The notes under the pieces: generated by a model | The model's database searches: none | Told to the model about the DNA's origin: nothing | Seen by the model: the letters and a program-made list of their open reading frames with translations, nothing else | Shown here: positions 8,490-16,385 of the stretch, one piece after another | Layout: each line of letters opens with the position of its first letter | Position numbering within the stretch: position 1 is the stretch's first letter | Translations under genes and position numbers: made by a program | Source: Methanobacteriota archaeon | GTDB taxonomy: Archaea > Thermoplasmatota > Poseidoniia > Poseidoniales > Thalassarchaeaceae | Length of the DNA: 32,107 nt | Assembly (NCBI GenBank): GCA_002698225.1 | Contig: NZWD01000042.1 | Span: 1-32,107, forward strand | Reading direction: 5' to 3'

Positions 8490-9683
8490 ATGGATAAGAT
8501 GGAGAAGTTTGTAGGAGACCTCTCTCTTCTGTGGAGGCTCGATGTGATGCCCCCCATTCCGAGACTATCTTGGTGGTGGTACTGGGTGATTATGTTCGTT
8601 CCCGATCCAGTAGACCCAAGGCGTTCGCGGCAACTGATGATACTGTGGTCGACTAAGGAGACGCCAGCAATCAGGGTCAATGGGCATTGGTGGAAACCCG
8701 GTTCTAGAATGTCGATTGATGAGGATGGCGGACATGTCATCCCTGGCATGGTGTGCGCATGGTGGTATGATGGCGAGCGCATGTTCGAGCCCCTAGTGAT
8801 TAGAGAATGCAGGATGGCTTTAGTCAGCGATAAGCACCCCCTTTGGCCCGCAGACGGGTCCGGCGAGGGAGCCGGTGCAATCGTACCTATTCTCGATGAA
8901 GACTTCTCTCTGGGGATGAGGCCTGGCAACAAAGGCTTCTGGCTCTCTCTCACAAGTGATGAGGAAGCCCGCTCAGAAGGTGCACCGACCTCGTTCGAAG
9001 CTGAGATGACTCCTTGGTGGGGCCCACCAAGCACCCTGACCTACAGGAACAATGTGTATGGCTTCGACATGGGATATGACATTCTGAGACTGCAAGGAAC
9101 CAAACTCAAACTGAAGGTGGATGGCGAGGAGTTTGAAGGCTCGGCTTACTTCCAGAAAGTATCCGTCCAAGCCCCGTCCTTCCCATGGTTTTGGGGCATG
9201 CTTCACTTCGATGACGGCTCGTACATCGATTGGTTCAGACCACACATCCCCCCGGGGATGACTTCGATGGACGACAAGCCATGGCGCCGCCGGGACTTTC
9301 TACGCACCCCAGCTATCGGCACGGGTATCTTCCATGATGCCAGACGAGGCCGGACTGAGAATTTCAAGCGTTGCGAGGTCGAGGTTCTAGAGTCGGACGG
9401 GGAACAGCCTCTGCTAGATAATCACGGTAATCCTCTGCCCAAGTTCAAAGTCAGGATTTGGAACGGGCGTACACAGATATCAATCGAAGTTAGGGCAGTC
9501 AGCAGGGCCCGTTGGACCTTCGATCAACCTACACGCGCTGGAATGGTGAGCCACCTTACCTACAACGAATACCCTCTCGAAGTCCTGAAGATTGCTATCC
9601 TAGACGAGCAGGGATTGAGGACGGCTGATGATTACGAGTGGATGGTCGGGAACGCTGAGCACACATGGGGAATCTTACACTAA
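8490..9683 (+). CDS. Trp-rich protein of unknown function, possibly lipocalin/CrtC-like
   Basis: I do not recognise this 397-aa protein with certainty. It has 22 tryptophans, including SWWWYW near residue 30, no clear signal peptide and a probable all-beta content. The segment SAYFQKVSVQ, PSFPWFWGMLHF and GSYIDWFRPH (about 218-252) resembles the double-lipocalin-like carotenoid hydratase (CrtC)/AttH group, where a histidine/tryptophan motif is followed by an 'f.dGs' hairpin. That is weak pattern recognition. ATG 8490 has GTGAGGA upstream, and the gene follows the second permease after nine bases, so it is probably the last gene of the ABC operon. It could handle a hydrophobic ligand for that system. 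Confidence 0.7.
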   Translation: MDKMEKFVGDLSLLWRLDVMPPIPRLSWWWYWVIMFVPDPVDPRRSRQLMILWSTKETPAIRVNGHWWKPGSRMSIDEDGGHVIPGMVCAWWYDGERMFEPLVIRECRMALVSDKHPLWPADGSGEGAGAIVPILDEDFSLGMRPGNKGFWLSLTSDEEARSEGAPTSFEAEMTPWWGPPSTLTYRNNVYGFDMGYDILRLQGTKLKLKVDGEEFEGSAYFQKVSVQAPSFPWFWGMLHFDDGSYIDWFRPHIPPGMTSMDDKPWRRRDFLRTPAIGTGIFHDARRGRTENFKRCEVEVLESDGEQPLLDNHGNPLPKFKVRIWNGRTQISIEVRAVSRARWTFDQPTRAGMVSHLTYNEYPLEVLKIAILDEQGLRTADDYEWMVGNAEHTWGILH

Positions 9684-9737
9684 CGCTGCCGCACCTTCAT
9701 AACCACCAGCCCACCAAGTCGAAACCGAGGCGATAAG

Positions 9738-10283
9738 ATGAGCGATGAAGACTTGGTGACGAGAGCGGCACAGCATATCATGCAAAGTGATTTCATGGGG
9801 GCCATGGGGCTTTTCGAAACACATGTAGGGAACAATCCGGATGATCCGGCCGGGTATCATGGATGGGCTGAGTCAGCCCTGTTTGAGATACAGCAGAACG
9901 GGAATATCGACGATAATGGTAAAGATCGAGTAAATGAGGGGCAGGTTGCTGCCTACTTCCGTAAGGCATCTTCTCTAGCCCCGGATAACGCCGAGTACCT
10001 CGCCGCACACGCAAACGCTCTCCTAGAGTTTGACCGAATACCTATGGCAGTACGAGAGTTCGAGAAACTATGTGACCTCGGTGCTTCGAGCGACGAGGTC
10101 GATGTCTCATTTCACCTATACGAGGCCGCCCGCATGCTAATCGATTCCGTCGACCTCAAGACAGATTTCGATCGAAGTCACCCCTTTGCTAGACAGTATG
10201 TCCCAGTCGCCATCAAATTCGCGCTTCTAGGGCTGGGCTTCCCCTCCGCTGAAGAGGCTACTGAGTACCTGGCCGAGGACTAG
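9738..10283 (+). CDS. TPR-like helical repeat protein
   Basis: An acidic 181-aa soluble protein. Helical repeat character is visible in FMGAMGLFETHVGNNPDDPAGYHGWAE split over two helices near residues 18-45, and again in AYFRKASSLAPDN and AEYLAAHANALLEF (about 73-95). Both match the tetratricopeptide pattern of small residues at turn positions followed by 'P.d...'. It has no signal peptide or catalytic motif. The probable ribosome binding site GAGG lies upstream of ATG 9738. It sits 13 bp ahead of truA on the same strand and is probably cotranscribed, but nothing links it to RNA modification. The role is unknown, with protein-protein binding the safest guess. Confidence 0.7.
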   Translation: MSDEDLVTRAAQHIMQSDFMGAMGLFETHVGNNPDDPAGYHGWAESALFEIQQNGNIDDNGKDRVNEGQVAAYFRKASSLAPDNAEYLAAHANALLEFDRIPMAVREFEKLCDLGASSDEVDVSFHLYEAARMLIDSVDLKTDFDRSHPFARQYVPVAIKFALLGLGFPSAEEATEYLAED

Positions 10284-10296
10284 TGGAGGCAATCGC

Positions 10297-11178
10297 TTGG
10301 ACAGCGACCGTGTGATGGTCGCCCTAGGCTATCATGGTGATTCCTTCCATGGGTCCCAGACCCAGCCCGGCATCAAGACAGTCGAAGGCTCCCTGACTAG
10401 GGCACTAGACCGACTGGACTGGTGGAGGCCCAAATGCCTAGAGATGTCCAGCCGGACAGATGCCGGAGTAAGCGTGAGGATGAATCTAGCTAGAATCGAT
10501 CTTCCAAATGAGGTGGCAGGGTCAATCCAGAGGGCCAATCTTCTGAGGGCACTGAATGACAACCTGCCGATAGGAATGGTCGCTTGGGGTGTCAAGGCCA
10601 TCCCCGAAGACACGAGAATCAGGCACTCCATCTCGCGTCATTATTTGTATCGCACAGAGGTATCTCACGACTGGCCTAGAGGGTTCGACGAGGATGCGTT
10701 CGCTGAGGCGTGCTCATCCTTGCAAGGTCAGCACGACTTCACGAACCTGTGCCGCCTTGATGAGGGAAAGGACCCGGTCAGAACTGTGGACGAGTGCAGT
10801 CCATGGGTGACCGATGAGGGTAGAATTATCGGTATCTCAGTTAAGTCGCGAGCCTTCCTTTGGAATCAGGTCCGCAGAATGGCCAGCGCGGTATCAGGTG
10901 TGGCTTCGGGAAGGAACACCATCGAAGACATCCGCTTGGCCCTTGAAAGGCCGAATATCCCTATTGACCTCGGCCGCGCTCCTTCTGAGGGCCTGATTCT
11001 ATGGTCGATAGAGAACGACCATACTTCGGATATCTTCGATTCTTCTCTACCAGATACAAGCTGGTTCACACCTCCTCCTGATGATATCAGGCAGCACACC
11101 AGATGGCTTTCTCTCGCCCGTCTGGAGATGTCAACGCTGCTTGAGAGGGAGTGGATGAGGCCTCTCAGACGAGCCTGA
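10297..11178 (+). CDS. truA: tRNA pseudouridine synthase A
   Basis: TruA isomerises uridines at positions 38-40 of the tRNA anticodon arm. The family motif MSSRTDAGVSV (50-60) holds the catalytic Asp55. Other landmarks are YHGDSFHGSQ near the start, the HYLYRT strand, HDFTNLCRLDEG and FLWNQVRRMASAV, which resembles the conserved 'FL..QVRrm' element. The length of 293 aa fits archaeal members. I chose the TTG at 10297 because GGAGG (10285-10289) sits seven bases upstream; GTG 10312 and ATG 10315 are poorly spaced and would cut into the first strand. The end overlaps the convergent riboflavin kinase gene by 14 bp. Confidence 0.93.
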   Translation: MDSDRVMVALGYHGDSFHGSQTQPGIKTVEGSLTRALDRLDWWRPKCLEMSSRTDAGVSVRMNLARIDLPNEVAGSIQRANLLRALNDNLPIGMVAWGVKAIPEDTRIRHSISRHYLYRTEVSHDWPRGFDEDAFAEACSSLQGQHDFTNLCRLDEGKDPVRTVDECSPWVTDEGRIIGISVKSRAFLWNQVRRMASAVSGVASGRNTIEDIRLALERPNIPIDLGRAPSEGLILWSIENDHTSDIFDSSLPDTSWFTPPPDDIRQHTRWLSLARLEMSTLLEREWMRPLRRA

Positions 11179-11599
11179 TGAAGACCTCGTCACCATCCTC
11201 GCAGGGTAGCGCTTCGCGCAGGAAGGAGGCTGATATCACCTCAGCGATCTCGGTATGGCGAGTCAGGTCCGGTATCAGTATGGCACAACCTATCCACTCA
11301 TCTCCGCCACGACTTATCTCCGCCCTGAAGGCGGTGGCCCCTCCGAAGGATTTCCCTGAACGCTCGAAGCCATGGACCCTCAGGGCCTTGGTTCTCTGGG
11401 CCTTTTCCCCTTCCTCCAGGCCGGCTAGAGCCCTAAGGCTTCGATATTCTGCGAGATTGTCTCCAAACAAATTGATGTTCAGAGTCCCAGGCCAAGCGCC
11501 CGTCCCCAGTATCAACTTGAACTGATCCTGATAGTGAGGCTGAGCCATGAATACATGGGCCCGGCCGAGCCCACTTGACACCACTCCGGTCAGATGCAC
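11165..11599 (-). CDS. ribK: CTP-dependent riboflavin kinase (archaeal type)
   Basis: Archaeal RibK makes FMN from riboflavin using CTP instead of ATP. The 144-aa protein has the family pattern: GVVSSGLGRA at the N-terminus, YQDQFKLILG, then PGTLNINL (37-44) with the Thr and Asn that bind nucleotide and metal. FGGATAFRAEI, IGCAILIPDLTRH, an EIAEVISASFLRE helix and the closing DGDEVFIRLV follow. There is no N-terminal winged-helix domain, unlike some archaeal versions. The only usable start is GTG 11599, since an in-frame stop precedes it by four codons. A purine-rich GGAAGGGG lies immediately upstream at short spacing. It lies 44 bp downstream of the metallo-hydrolase gene on the same strand. 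Confidence 0.9.
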   Translation of the reverse strand: MHLTGVVSSGLGRAHVFMAQPHYQDQFKLILGTGAWPGTLNINLFGDNLAEYRSLRALAGLEEGEKAQRTKALRVHGFERSGKSFGGATAFRAEISRGGDEWIGCAILIPDLTRHTEIAEVISASFLREALPCEDGDEVFIRLV

Positions 11600-11643
11600 G
11601 CCCCTTCCCTAGGGGGGCCGCTCATAATGTTCCTGATACGAAA

Positions 11644-12510
11644 TCAAAGCGAAAAGTGCTGACCTTGCCAACCGACTCCCCAACCCATTCCGGTCAACTC
11701 ATCGTACTCTTTCTCCTGATTTAGAAGCGGATTCGAGTGATTGAGGTGGATGAAGTGAATCTCAGGATCTCCTTCACTTCTCACCCCGAGTCTCAACAGA
11801 CTCTCTGAAACGGTGGGGTGAGGTATCTCACTCATATCCCTACCAGGAAGCTCTCCAGAGTCCCAGAATGAGCCATCAATCAGAGCCAGGTCTGCTCCAA
11901 TCTCGGCGAGCCACCCGCGAATAGTCTCAGCACCATGCTCGGCAAGCGTAGCATCCCACTTGTCATGGTCAGGTAAGAACAGGGCCGACCTAGAAGGACC
12001 TCTAATTAGGATAGCGTGAGTGTCTGCGAACTCATCACGATGAGGTACAGGGACGAAGAACAACTCAAAGCCGCAACCCTCGGAAGGTTCGAACCCTTGC
12101 ATTGGAGAAACTTCAGATGGACTGAATGGCTCCATCACTTCCCGCTTTTCCATCTCGGCGATGACTGAACTGCTTGCGTAAAGCGGTAAGTTACTGACCC
12201 CCATGACCTCCTTGCCGAATTGACCAAGTCCATCCACATGTCCAAGGTGTACATGTGTAAGACTCACACTATCCGGTCTAGCTACTCCGCCTATGCCCAC
12301 AGTCTCGGCCCACAGCCTCATCTGGTCTGGCAGCGACCTGCTGGCCTCGATTAGGTGCATACTGCCATCAGCACCGAGTACTCCGCATGCGACAGGATGC
12401 CTGCGAAGCTGATGATCCCGATGCGCAGCCATGCAATGCGAGCATGCGCAGCCAGCGTGGGGGACCCCTCCGTCCTGAGCAATCCCTAACAGAGTCAGCG
12501 AGACGGCCAT
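11644..12510 (-). CDS. PqqB-like metallo-beta-lactamase fold hydrolase
   Basis: A 288-aa MBL-fold protein. The N-terminus has LLGIAQDGG followed by GCACSHC (20-26), a cysteine knuckle like that of PqqB-family proteins. The metal motif THVHLGHVDG (85-94) fits HxHxxHxDG, and FLPDHDKW and HLNHSNP supply further likely ligands. In PQQ makers PqqB acts in cofactor maturation, but no other pqq gene is visible here and many archaea carry stand-alone relatives. The substrate is therefore unknown. ATG 12510 gives the family's normal N-terminus; a longer frame exists upstream but encodes nothing family-like. It is divergent from the KBL-type gene across about 95 bp. Confidence 0.83.
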   Translation of the reverse strand: MAVSLTLLGIAQDGGVPHAGCACSHCMAAHRDHQLRRHPVACGVLGADGSMHLIEASRSLPDQMRLWAETVGIGGVARPDSVSLTHVHLGHVDGLGQFGKEVMGVSNLPLYASSSVIAEMEKREVMEPFSPSEVSPMQGFEPSEGCGFELFFVPVPHRDEFADTHAILIRGPSRSALFLPDHDKWDATLAEHGAETIRGWLAEIGADLALIDGSFWDSGELPGRDMSEIPHPTVSESLLRLGVRSEGDPEIHFIHLNHSNPLLNQEKEYDELTGMGWGVGWQGQHFSL

Positions 12511-12605
12511 AGTGGTCGGTAGAGGGCATTGCGAATGAAGGACACGCAAGATAGGCGAGGATTGGCGTCCGATGGAGCAATGAACCTGAACTGGTTCTGC
12601 GGAAC

Positions 12606-13784
12606 ATGGCAGCCGACTTATCGTGGATGCGCGAGCGTTACGAGGAGTTACGTTCACAAGGATTCGACTGGGACCCTCCTGCCTTGCAGTCGGCAAGTGA
12701 GCCGCGTTGCATTATAGATGGACAAGAGATGATTATGCTCTCGGCTAACAACTATCTCAATCTGACAACTCATCCCAAAGTTGTCGAGGCCTCGATTGAG
12801 GCCACTCAAAAGTATGGAGCAGGTTCTGGCTCAGTCAGAGCGATAGCTGGAACCCTTGAACTCCATCTCGAGGCCGAGCGCCTGTGTGCCCAATTCAAAG
12901 AGGTCGAGGCAGCGCTCACCTACTCGGCAGGATACACTGCCAATGTCGGCCTGATCCCAACTCTTGTGCGCGGACCGGAGGATGTGATTATCTCCGATGA
13001 ACTAAATCACGGATCGATAATTGACGGAGTCCGGCTGACCAAGGCATCGCGGGCGGTGTACCAGCACAACGACATGGACGCCCTCGAGAGTACCCTAAAG
13101 CAGCACAAGCACAGTGAGAGAAAACTGATCATCACTGATGGGGTGTTCAGCATGGATGGCGACATAGCACCCCTCGACCGAATCACCGAGCTCGCTGAGG
13201 AGCACGATGCGATGGTGTTCGTAGATGATTGCCATGGAGAAGGAGTCCTCGGAGAAGGACGTGGAATAGTGGCTCACTTTGGACTACAAGGAAGAGTAAC
13301 CTTCGAAATTGGCTCCTACTCGAAGGCACTGGGGGTGCAGGGAGGCATCGTGGCAGGATCGGAGGATGTCCGCAGACACGCTCTGAATCATAGCAGGTCA
13401 TGGCTACTGTCTGGAAGCCAGCCACCCGGTGTTGCAGCAGCCCAGAAGGCAGCAGTACAGGTGCTGATGACGGAGCCGCAGCATGTCCGAAAACTCTGGG
13501 AGAACACTGATTACTTCCGCAATGAACTCGAGTCACTCGGGTTCGATACGGGTTTGAGTGAGACTCCGATAATCCCTGTGATGTGTGGAGAGAGCTCAGT
13601 AGCCCAAGACCTATCTTCTGCACTCAGAGAGAAGGGCGCGATGGTGGGTGCAATTGTATTCCCGATGGTCTCCCGGGACAAAGCGAGAGTGAGGGCTCAG
13701 ATATCTGCGGGACTGTCGCGCGAGGACTTAGATGAGGTTCTCGTAAAGTTCGATTCGTGTGGTCGACAATTAGGATTGATATGA
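12606..13784 (+). CDS. PLP-dependent 2-amino-3-ketobutyrate CoA ligase / AONS-family enzyme
   Basis: An alpha-oxoamine synthase (fold-type I PLP enzyme) of 392 aa that condenses or cleaves an amino acid with an acyl-CoA. Landmarks are SANNYLNL (46-53), the Gly-rich GAGSGSVR (71-78), DELNHGSIIDG (131-141) with the ring-stacking His135, the DDCH motif (207-210) and GSYSKALG (236-243) with the PLP lysine Lys240. Spacing and the 'HND..LE' motif look most like glycine C-acetyltransferase (threonine degradation), but 8-amino-7-oxononanoate synthase or another acyl-CoA:amino acid condensing enzyme cannot be excluded, so no symbol is given. No threonine dehydrogenase or biotin gene is adjacent. ATG 12606 matches the family N-terminus. 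Confidence 0.9.
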   Translation: MAADLSWMRERYEELRSQGFDWDPPALQSASEPRCIIDGQEMIMLSANNYLNLTTHPKVVEASIEATQKYGAGSGSVRAIAGTLELHLEAERLCAQFKEVEAALTYSAGYTANVGLIPTLVRGPEDVIISDELNHGSIIDGVRLTKASRAVYQHNDMDALESTLKQHKHSERKLIITDGVFSMDGDIAPLDRITELAEEHDAMVFVDDCHGEGVLGEGRGIVAHFGLQGRVTFEIGSYSKALGVQGGIVAGSEDVRRHALNHSRSWLLSGSQPPGVAAAQKAAVQVLMTEPQHVRKLWENTDYFRNELESLGFDTGLSETPIIPVMCGESSVAQDLSSALREKGAMVGAIVFPMVSRDKARVRAQISAGLSREDLDEVLVKFDSCGRQLGLI

Positions 13785-14009
13785 GTGATTGACATGCAAG
13801 GTGAAAGACGTGAGAGATTACTGGTGTTTTGGCTGCTTGCCTCGGCTTTTGGGATAATGTTCGCAGTACTATCTTGGATCCAGGAGGCTGGAATCCTACC
13901 GCCTGCTGACGAACTTGGAGCATGGAAAGGGGCCCTCGCTGTCGCAACGGGCCTCGTACTCTATTGGATAGTGGCCAGAGAGATACCAGGAGGTCCGGGC
14001 GATGCCTGA
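13785..14009 (+). CDS. Small two-TM membrane protein
   Basis: A 74-aa protein with two hydrophobic segments: LLVFWLLASAFGIMFAVL near the N-terminus and ALAVATGLVLYWIV near the C-terminus, linked by a short polar loop. A positively charged start (GERRER) suggests the N-terminus faces the cytoplasm. GTG 13785 abuts the stop of the preceding gene; ATG 13794 is equally possible. Its last eight bases overlap the thioesterase start. The tight packing between two genes argues that it is real. No family is recognised. Confidence 0.65.
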   Translation: MIDMQGERRERLLVFWLLASAFGIMFAVLSWIQEAGILPPADELGAWKGALAVATGLVLYWIVAREIPGGPGDA

Positions 14010-14433
14010 GTTAGGACACTGGCCCATAAAGTGCGAGATTCCGGTCCAGTGGGGCGATCTCGATGCCTTCAATCATGTCAATCACACTGTCTTCCTAACT
14101 TGGATGGAGACGGCCCGAATGAACTACTTCATCGCCTGCGGTTTCGATGAATTGCACAAATCTAAGGGGATTGGCCCCATTCTAGCTGGCCTGCAGGCCG
14201 ACTACTTGGCACCCGTGGGCTTCCCGGACACAGTGACTGTTCACACGACAGTAACTCGCATTGGCAACTCATCATTTGAGATGGGCTATCGAATCACGAG
14301 CGAGGCCAATGGAGGAGAGATGGCCGCCCAAGGAAGAGTCTCAGGCGTGGTTTTTGATTACGAATCTCGTAAGAGCACACCCATGCCCGATTCGCTGAGG
14401 AAGAGGATATACGACCTAGAGGCATCTGCCTGA
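14002..14433 (+). CDS. Acyl-CoA thioesterase, 4HBT/YbgC-FadM hotdog family
   Basis: A 143-aa single-hotdog protein expected to hydrolyse acyl-CoA thioesters. The active-site segment VQWGDLDAFNHVNHTVFL (15-32) contains Asp21, aligned with the catalytic Asp of 4-hydroxybenzoyl-CoA thioesterase, followed by the helix WMETARMNYF. Later strands (TVTVHTTVTRIGNSSFEMGY and GRVSGVVFDY) complete the fold. It overlaps the small membrane protein gene and probably shares a transcript with the KBL/AONS-type gene, so it may act on a CoA ester related to that enzyme. It converges on a minus-strand gene across two bases. Confidence 0.88.
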   Translation: MPELGHWPIKCEIPVQWGDLDAFNHVNHTVFLTWMETARMNYFIACGFDELHKSKGIGPILAGLQADYLAPVGFPDTVTVHTTVTRIGNSSFEMGYRITSEANGGEMAAQGRVSGVVFDYESRKSTPMPDSLRKRIYDLEASA

Positions 14434-14435
14434 GA

Positions 14436-15083
14436 CTAAGTCTCCTTGACTACTTCTTCCAACTCGTCGTCCTCATTAGCAACGAGTTCTTCGGATTCAG
14501 GTTTGTCAATTGTTCTAATCATGCCCTCAAATGGATGGAGTCCGCGATCCAACCTGTCAATTATCCTCCACCTTGGAGCATAGGAGAGGTGGATGTATAA
14601 TGGACCAGGGAGGACGAAGCACACCCAACCTGAGAACATGGCGTAATCTGGAATCTCGTTCATCATCGAGACCGATATTATCGCTAGGCCGATGAATGGG
14701 AATGGGAATAAGAATCTCCTACGGTTTTCCAATCTAATCGGCGGGCGCTTAGATACGGATGCGATAATCGAGGAGGAACCTCCAAGGAACGAGCATAGTG
14801 TAATCAGCATCAGAGTTTGCATCCCCCAATTTCTGAATGATTCCATAATTGGAATATCGTCGACGCTACCAAAGTATGCGTATGGAAGAAGCAGAGTGAG
14901 GCCCACTAGGAAGCCGTAGAATGAGCCGATGAATACTGGATGCGAGAGGGAGAGAGGATAGCCTAGAAACAACTGACTGAGGGTCCCGCCTTCGAGCATA
15001 TGGCGGTGTTCCGAATCCAACTCCTCCAACCGGTCGCGCCAATCAGTCACGAGTATTACCGCAAACCTCCCTGATTTCACCAT
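14436..15083 (-). CDS. Four-TM membrane protein of unknown function
   Basis: No family is recognised. From ATG 15083 the 215-aa protein has a charged N-terminal stretch (DWRDRLEELDSEHRHML), then four hydrophobic segments at about 50-70, 88-110, 124-142 and 149-168. A juxtamembrane SYAPRWRIIDRLDRG and an acidic tail (EDDELEEVV) follow. GTG 15155 would add 24 residues; neither start has a convincing ribosome binding site. It is divergent from citrate synthase, so the 45-117 bp between them should hold both promoters. Confidence 0.65.
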   Translation of the reverse strand: MVKSGRFAVILVTDWRDRLEELDSEHRHMLEGGTLSQLFLGYPLSLSHPVFIGSFYGFLVGLTLLLPYAYFGSVDDIPIMESFRNWGMQTLMLITLCSFLGGSSSIIASVSKRPPIRLENRRRFLFPFPFIGLAIISVSMMNEIPDYAMFSGWVCFVLPGPLYIHLSYAPRWRIIDRLDRGLHPFEGMIRTIDKPESEELVANEDDELEEVVKET

Positions 15084-15200
15084 TCCGGGGGGATTTGAGA
15101 CCAATTGCCAGTTAAGAAAATACAATTCCAGCCCACTATCGGCCTCTAGATTCACTAATCTACTGTCCGAAGGGTTATCATTGACTACTCTTTAGGTCTA

Positions 15201-16385
15201 ATGCTAGGCGATAACATGGGTGACGATGACACACTTTTCACAATCACTGAAGATAATCTGGACTCCGGCCTCCGAGGAATCCCTGTCGGGACATGCAAAA
15301 CCTCCTTCGTAGACCCAATCGAAGGCGTGCATTATGTGGGCTATCCAATCGGTGACCTCGCTAATCTTGAGGAGGAGGATGTAATCTATCTCCTGATGAA
15401 CAAGAGACTTCCGAACGAAGATGAATCAGCGGCTTTTCGAGCAGAACTCGCCCACCGCGCAGAGGAGATGCCAACAGGGGCACTCAGAGTACTGGAGTCG
15501 TTGACTCCGGGTAGTGGCCACCCTATGGATTGGCTAGCAATCGGCATCATGGCCCTAGGGGCTGCTGACTCTACAGGAGACTCTCGCTCGGGTTCGATGA
15601 ATCTGATTGCCCGTATGCCTGAGTTGATGGCGAGACTATTCCTGCTGCGTGGCGGCAAGTCAGAAGAACTCAGACCACGCAAACCCGAGTTGGGCCTAGT
15701 GGAGAACTTCGTCCATATGCTCGGCGTCGAGGGCGAGGAAGCTGAGAGGATGGAACGCGTCCTGAGATTCTTCTTCATACTGCACATGGATCATGGAGGA
15801 GGAAATCTCTCAACATTCTCAGGCAAAGCAGTCGCTTCAGGCCGAGCCTCGATTTACGCATCGATCGCCAGCGCGATGAATGCGTTGTCTGGCCCGCTGC
15901 ACGGCCGAGCAAACCAGGCTTGCCTAGAGTTCGTCCAGCGTATTGGGACATCAGACCCAGCAGAGATTGAGGAATTCGTCCGATCAGAATTGGCGGCTCG
16001 CCGACCAATCTATGGCTTCGGGCATGGAGTCCTCAGGGCTGAGGACCCTCGAGCGCGTTTACTAATCGAACTTGGCTCCGAGATTTGTCCCGATGACGAG
16101 AATTACAAGATCGTGACAGCCCTGAGAGAAGTAGTCCCACCCATCCTCAAGGAAATTCCAAAAATCAGCAACCCGTATCCGAATGTGGACATAGCAAGTG
16201 GTAGCCTGCTGCATTCAGTCGGCTTCCGAAAGCCCGACTACTACACCACCTTCTTCGGGTGGGCCCGAGTTGCTGGAATCTGCGCCCAGATTCTGGATGA
16301 GAGAAGCGCTAGAGGAGGTAGAGGAACTCCAATCTATCGACCGAAGTACATTCCTCGTGAACAACCGCACCAGCGTTTAGAGTAG
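15201..16385 (+). CDS. gltA: Citrate synthase, eukaryote-like subtype
   Basis: Condenses oxaloacetate with acetyl-CoA at the entry to the TCA cycle. Catalytic elements are present: His234 in GPLHGRANQ, His275 in GFGHGVLRAEDPR and Asp330 in YPNVDIASG. The pattern HMDHGGGN (195-202), then LHGRANQ and the closing PDYYTTFFGWARVAG, is closer to the mitochondrial/eukaryote-like citrate synthases (HEGGN, LHGLANQ, NYYTVLFG) than to the standard archaeal and short bacterial type. This is an impression from remembered motifs. The length of 394 aa is a little short for the subtype. ATG 15201 and ATG 15216 are both possible; CTTTAGG around 15190 could be a TATA-like box for a short leader. 2-Methylcitrate synthase is a less likely alternative. 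Confidence 0.9.
   Translation: MLGDNMGDDDTLFTITEDNLDSGLRGIPVGTCKTSFVDPIEGVHYVGYPIGDLANLEEEDVIYLLMNKRLPNEDESAAFRAELAHRAEEMPTGALRVLESLTPGSGHPMDWLAIGIMALGAADSTGDSRSGSMNLIARMPELMARLFLLRGGKSEELRPRKPELGLVENFVHMLGVEGEEAERMERVLRFFFILHMDHGGGNLSTFSGKAVASGRASIYASIASAMNALSGPLHGRANQACLEFVQRIGTSDPAEIEEFVRSELAARRPIYGFGHGVLRAEDPRARLLIELGSEICPDDENYKIVTALREVVPPILKEIPKISNPYPNVDIASGSLLHSVGFRKPDYYTTFFGWARVAGICAQILDERSARGGRGTPIYRPKYIPREQPHQRLE

Noticed and set aside
11644-12510. Evidence for PQQ biosynthesis from the PqqB-like protein.
   Set aside because: No pqqA, C, D or E is nearby, and PqqB-like hydrolases occur widely without PQQ synthesis.
12511-12696. A possible 62-residue N-terminal extension of the PqqB-like protein.
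   Set aside because: It overlaps the start of the divergent KBL/AONS-type gene, is unlike any family member, and ATG 12510 gives the normal first strand.
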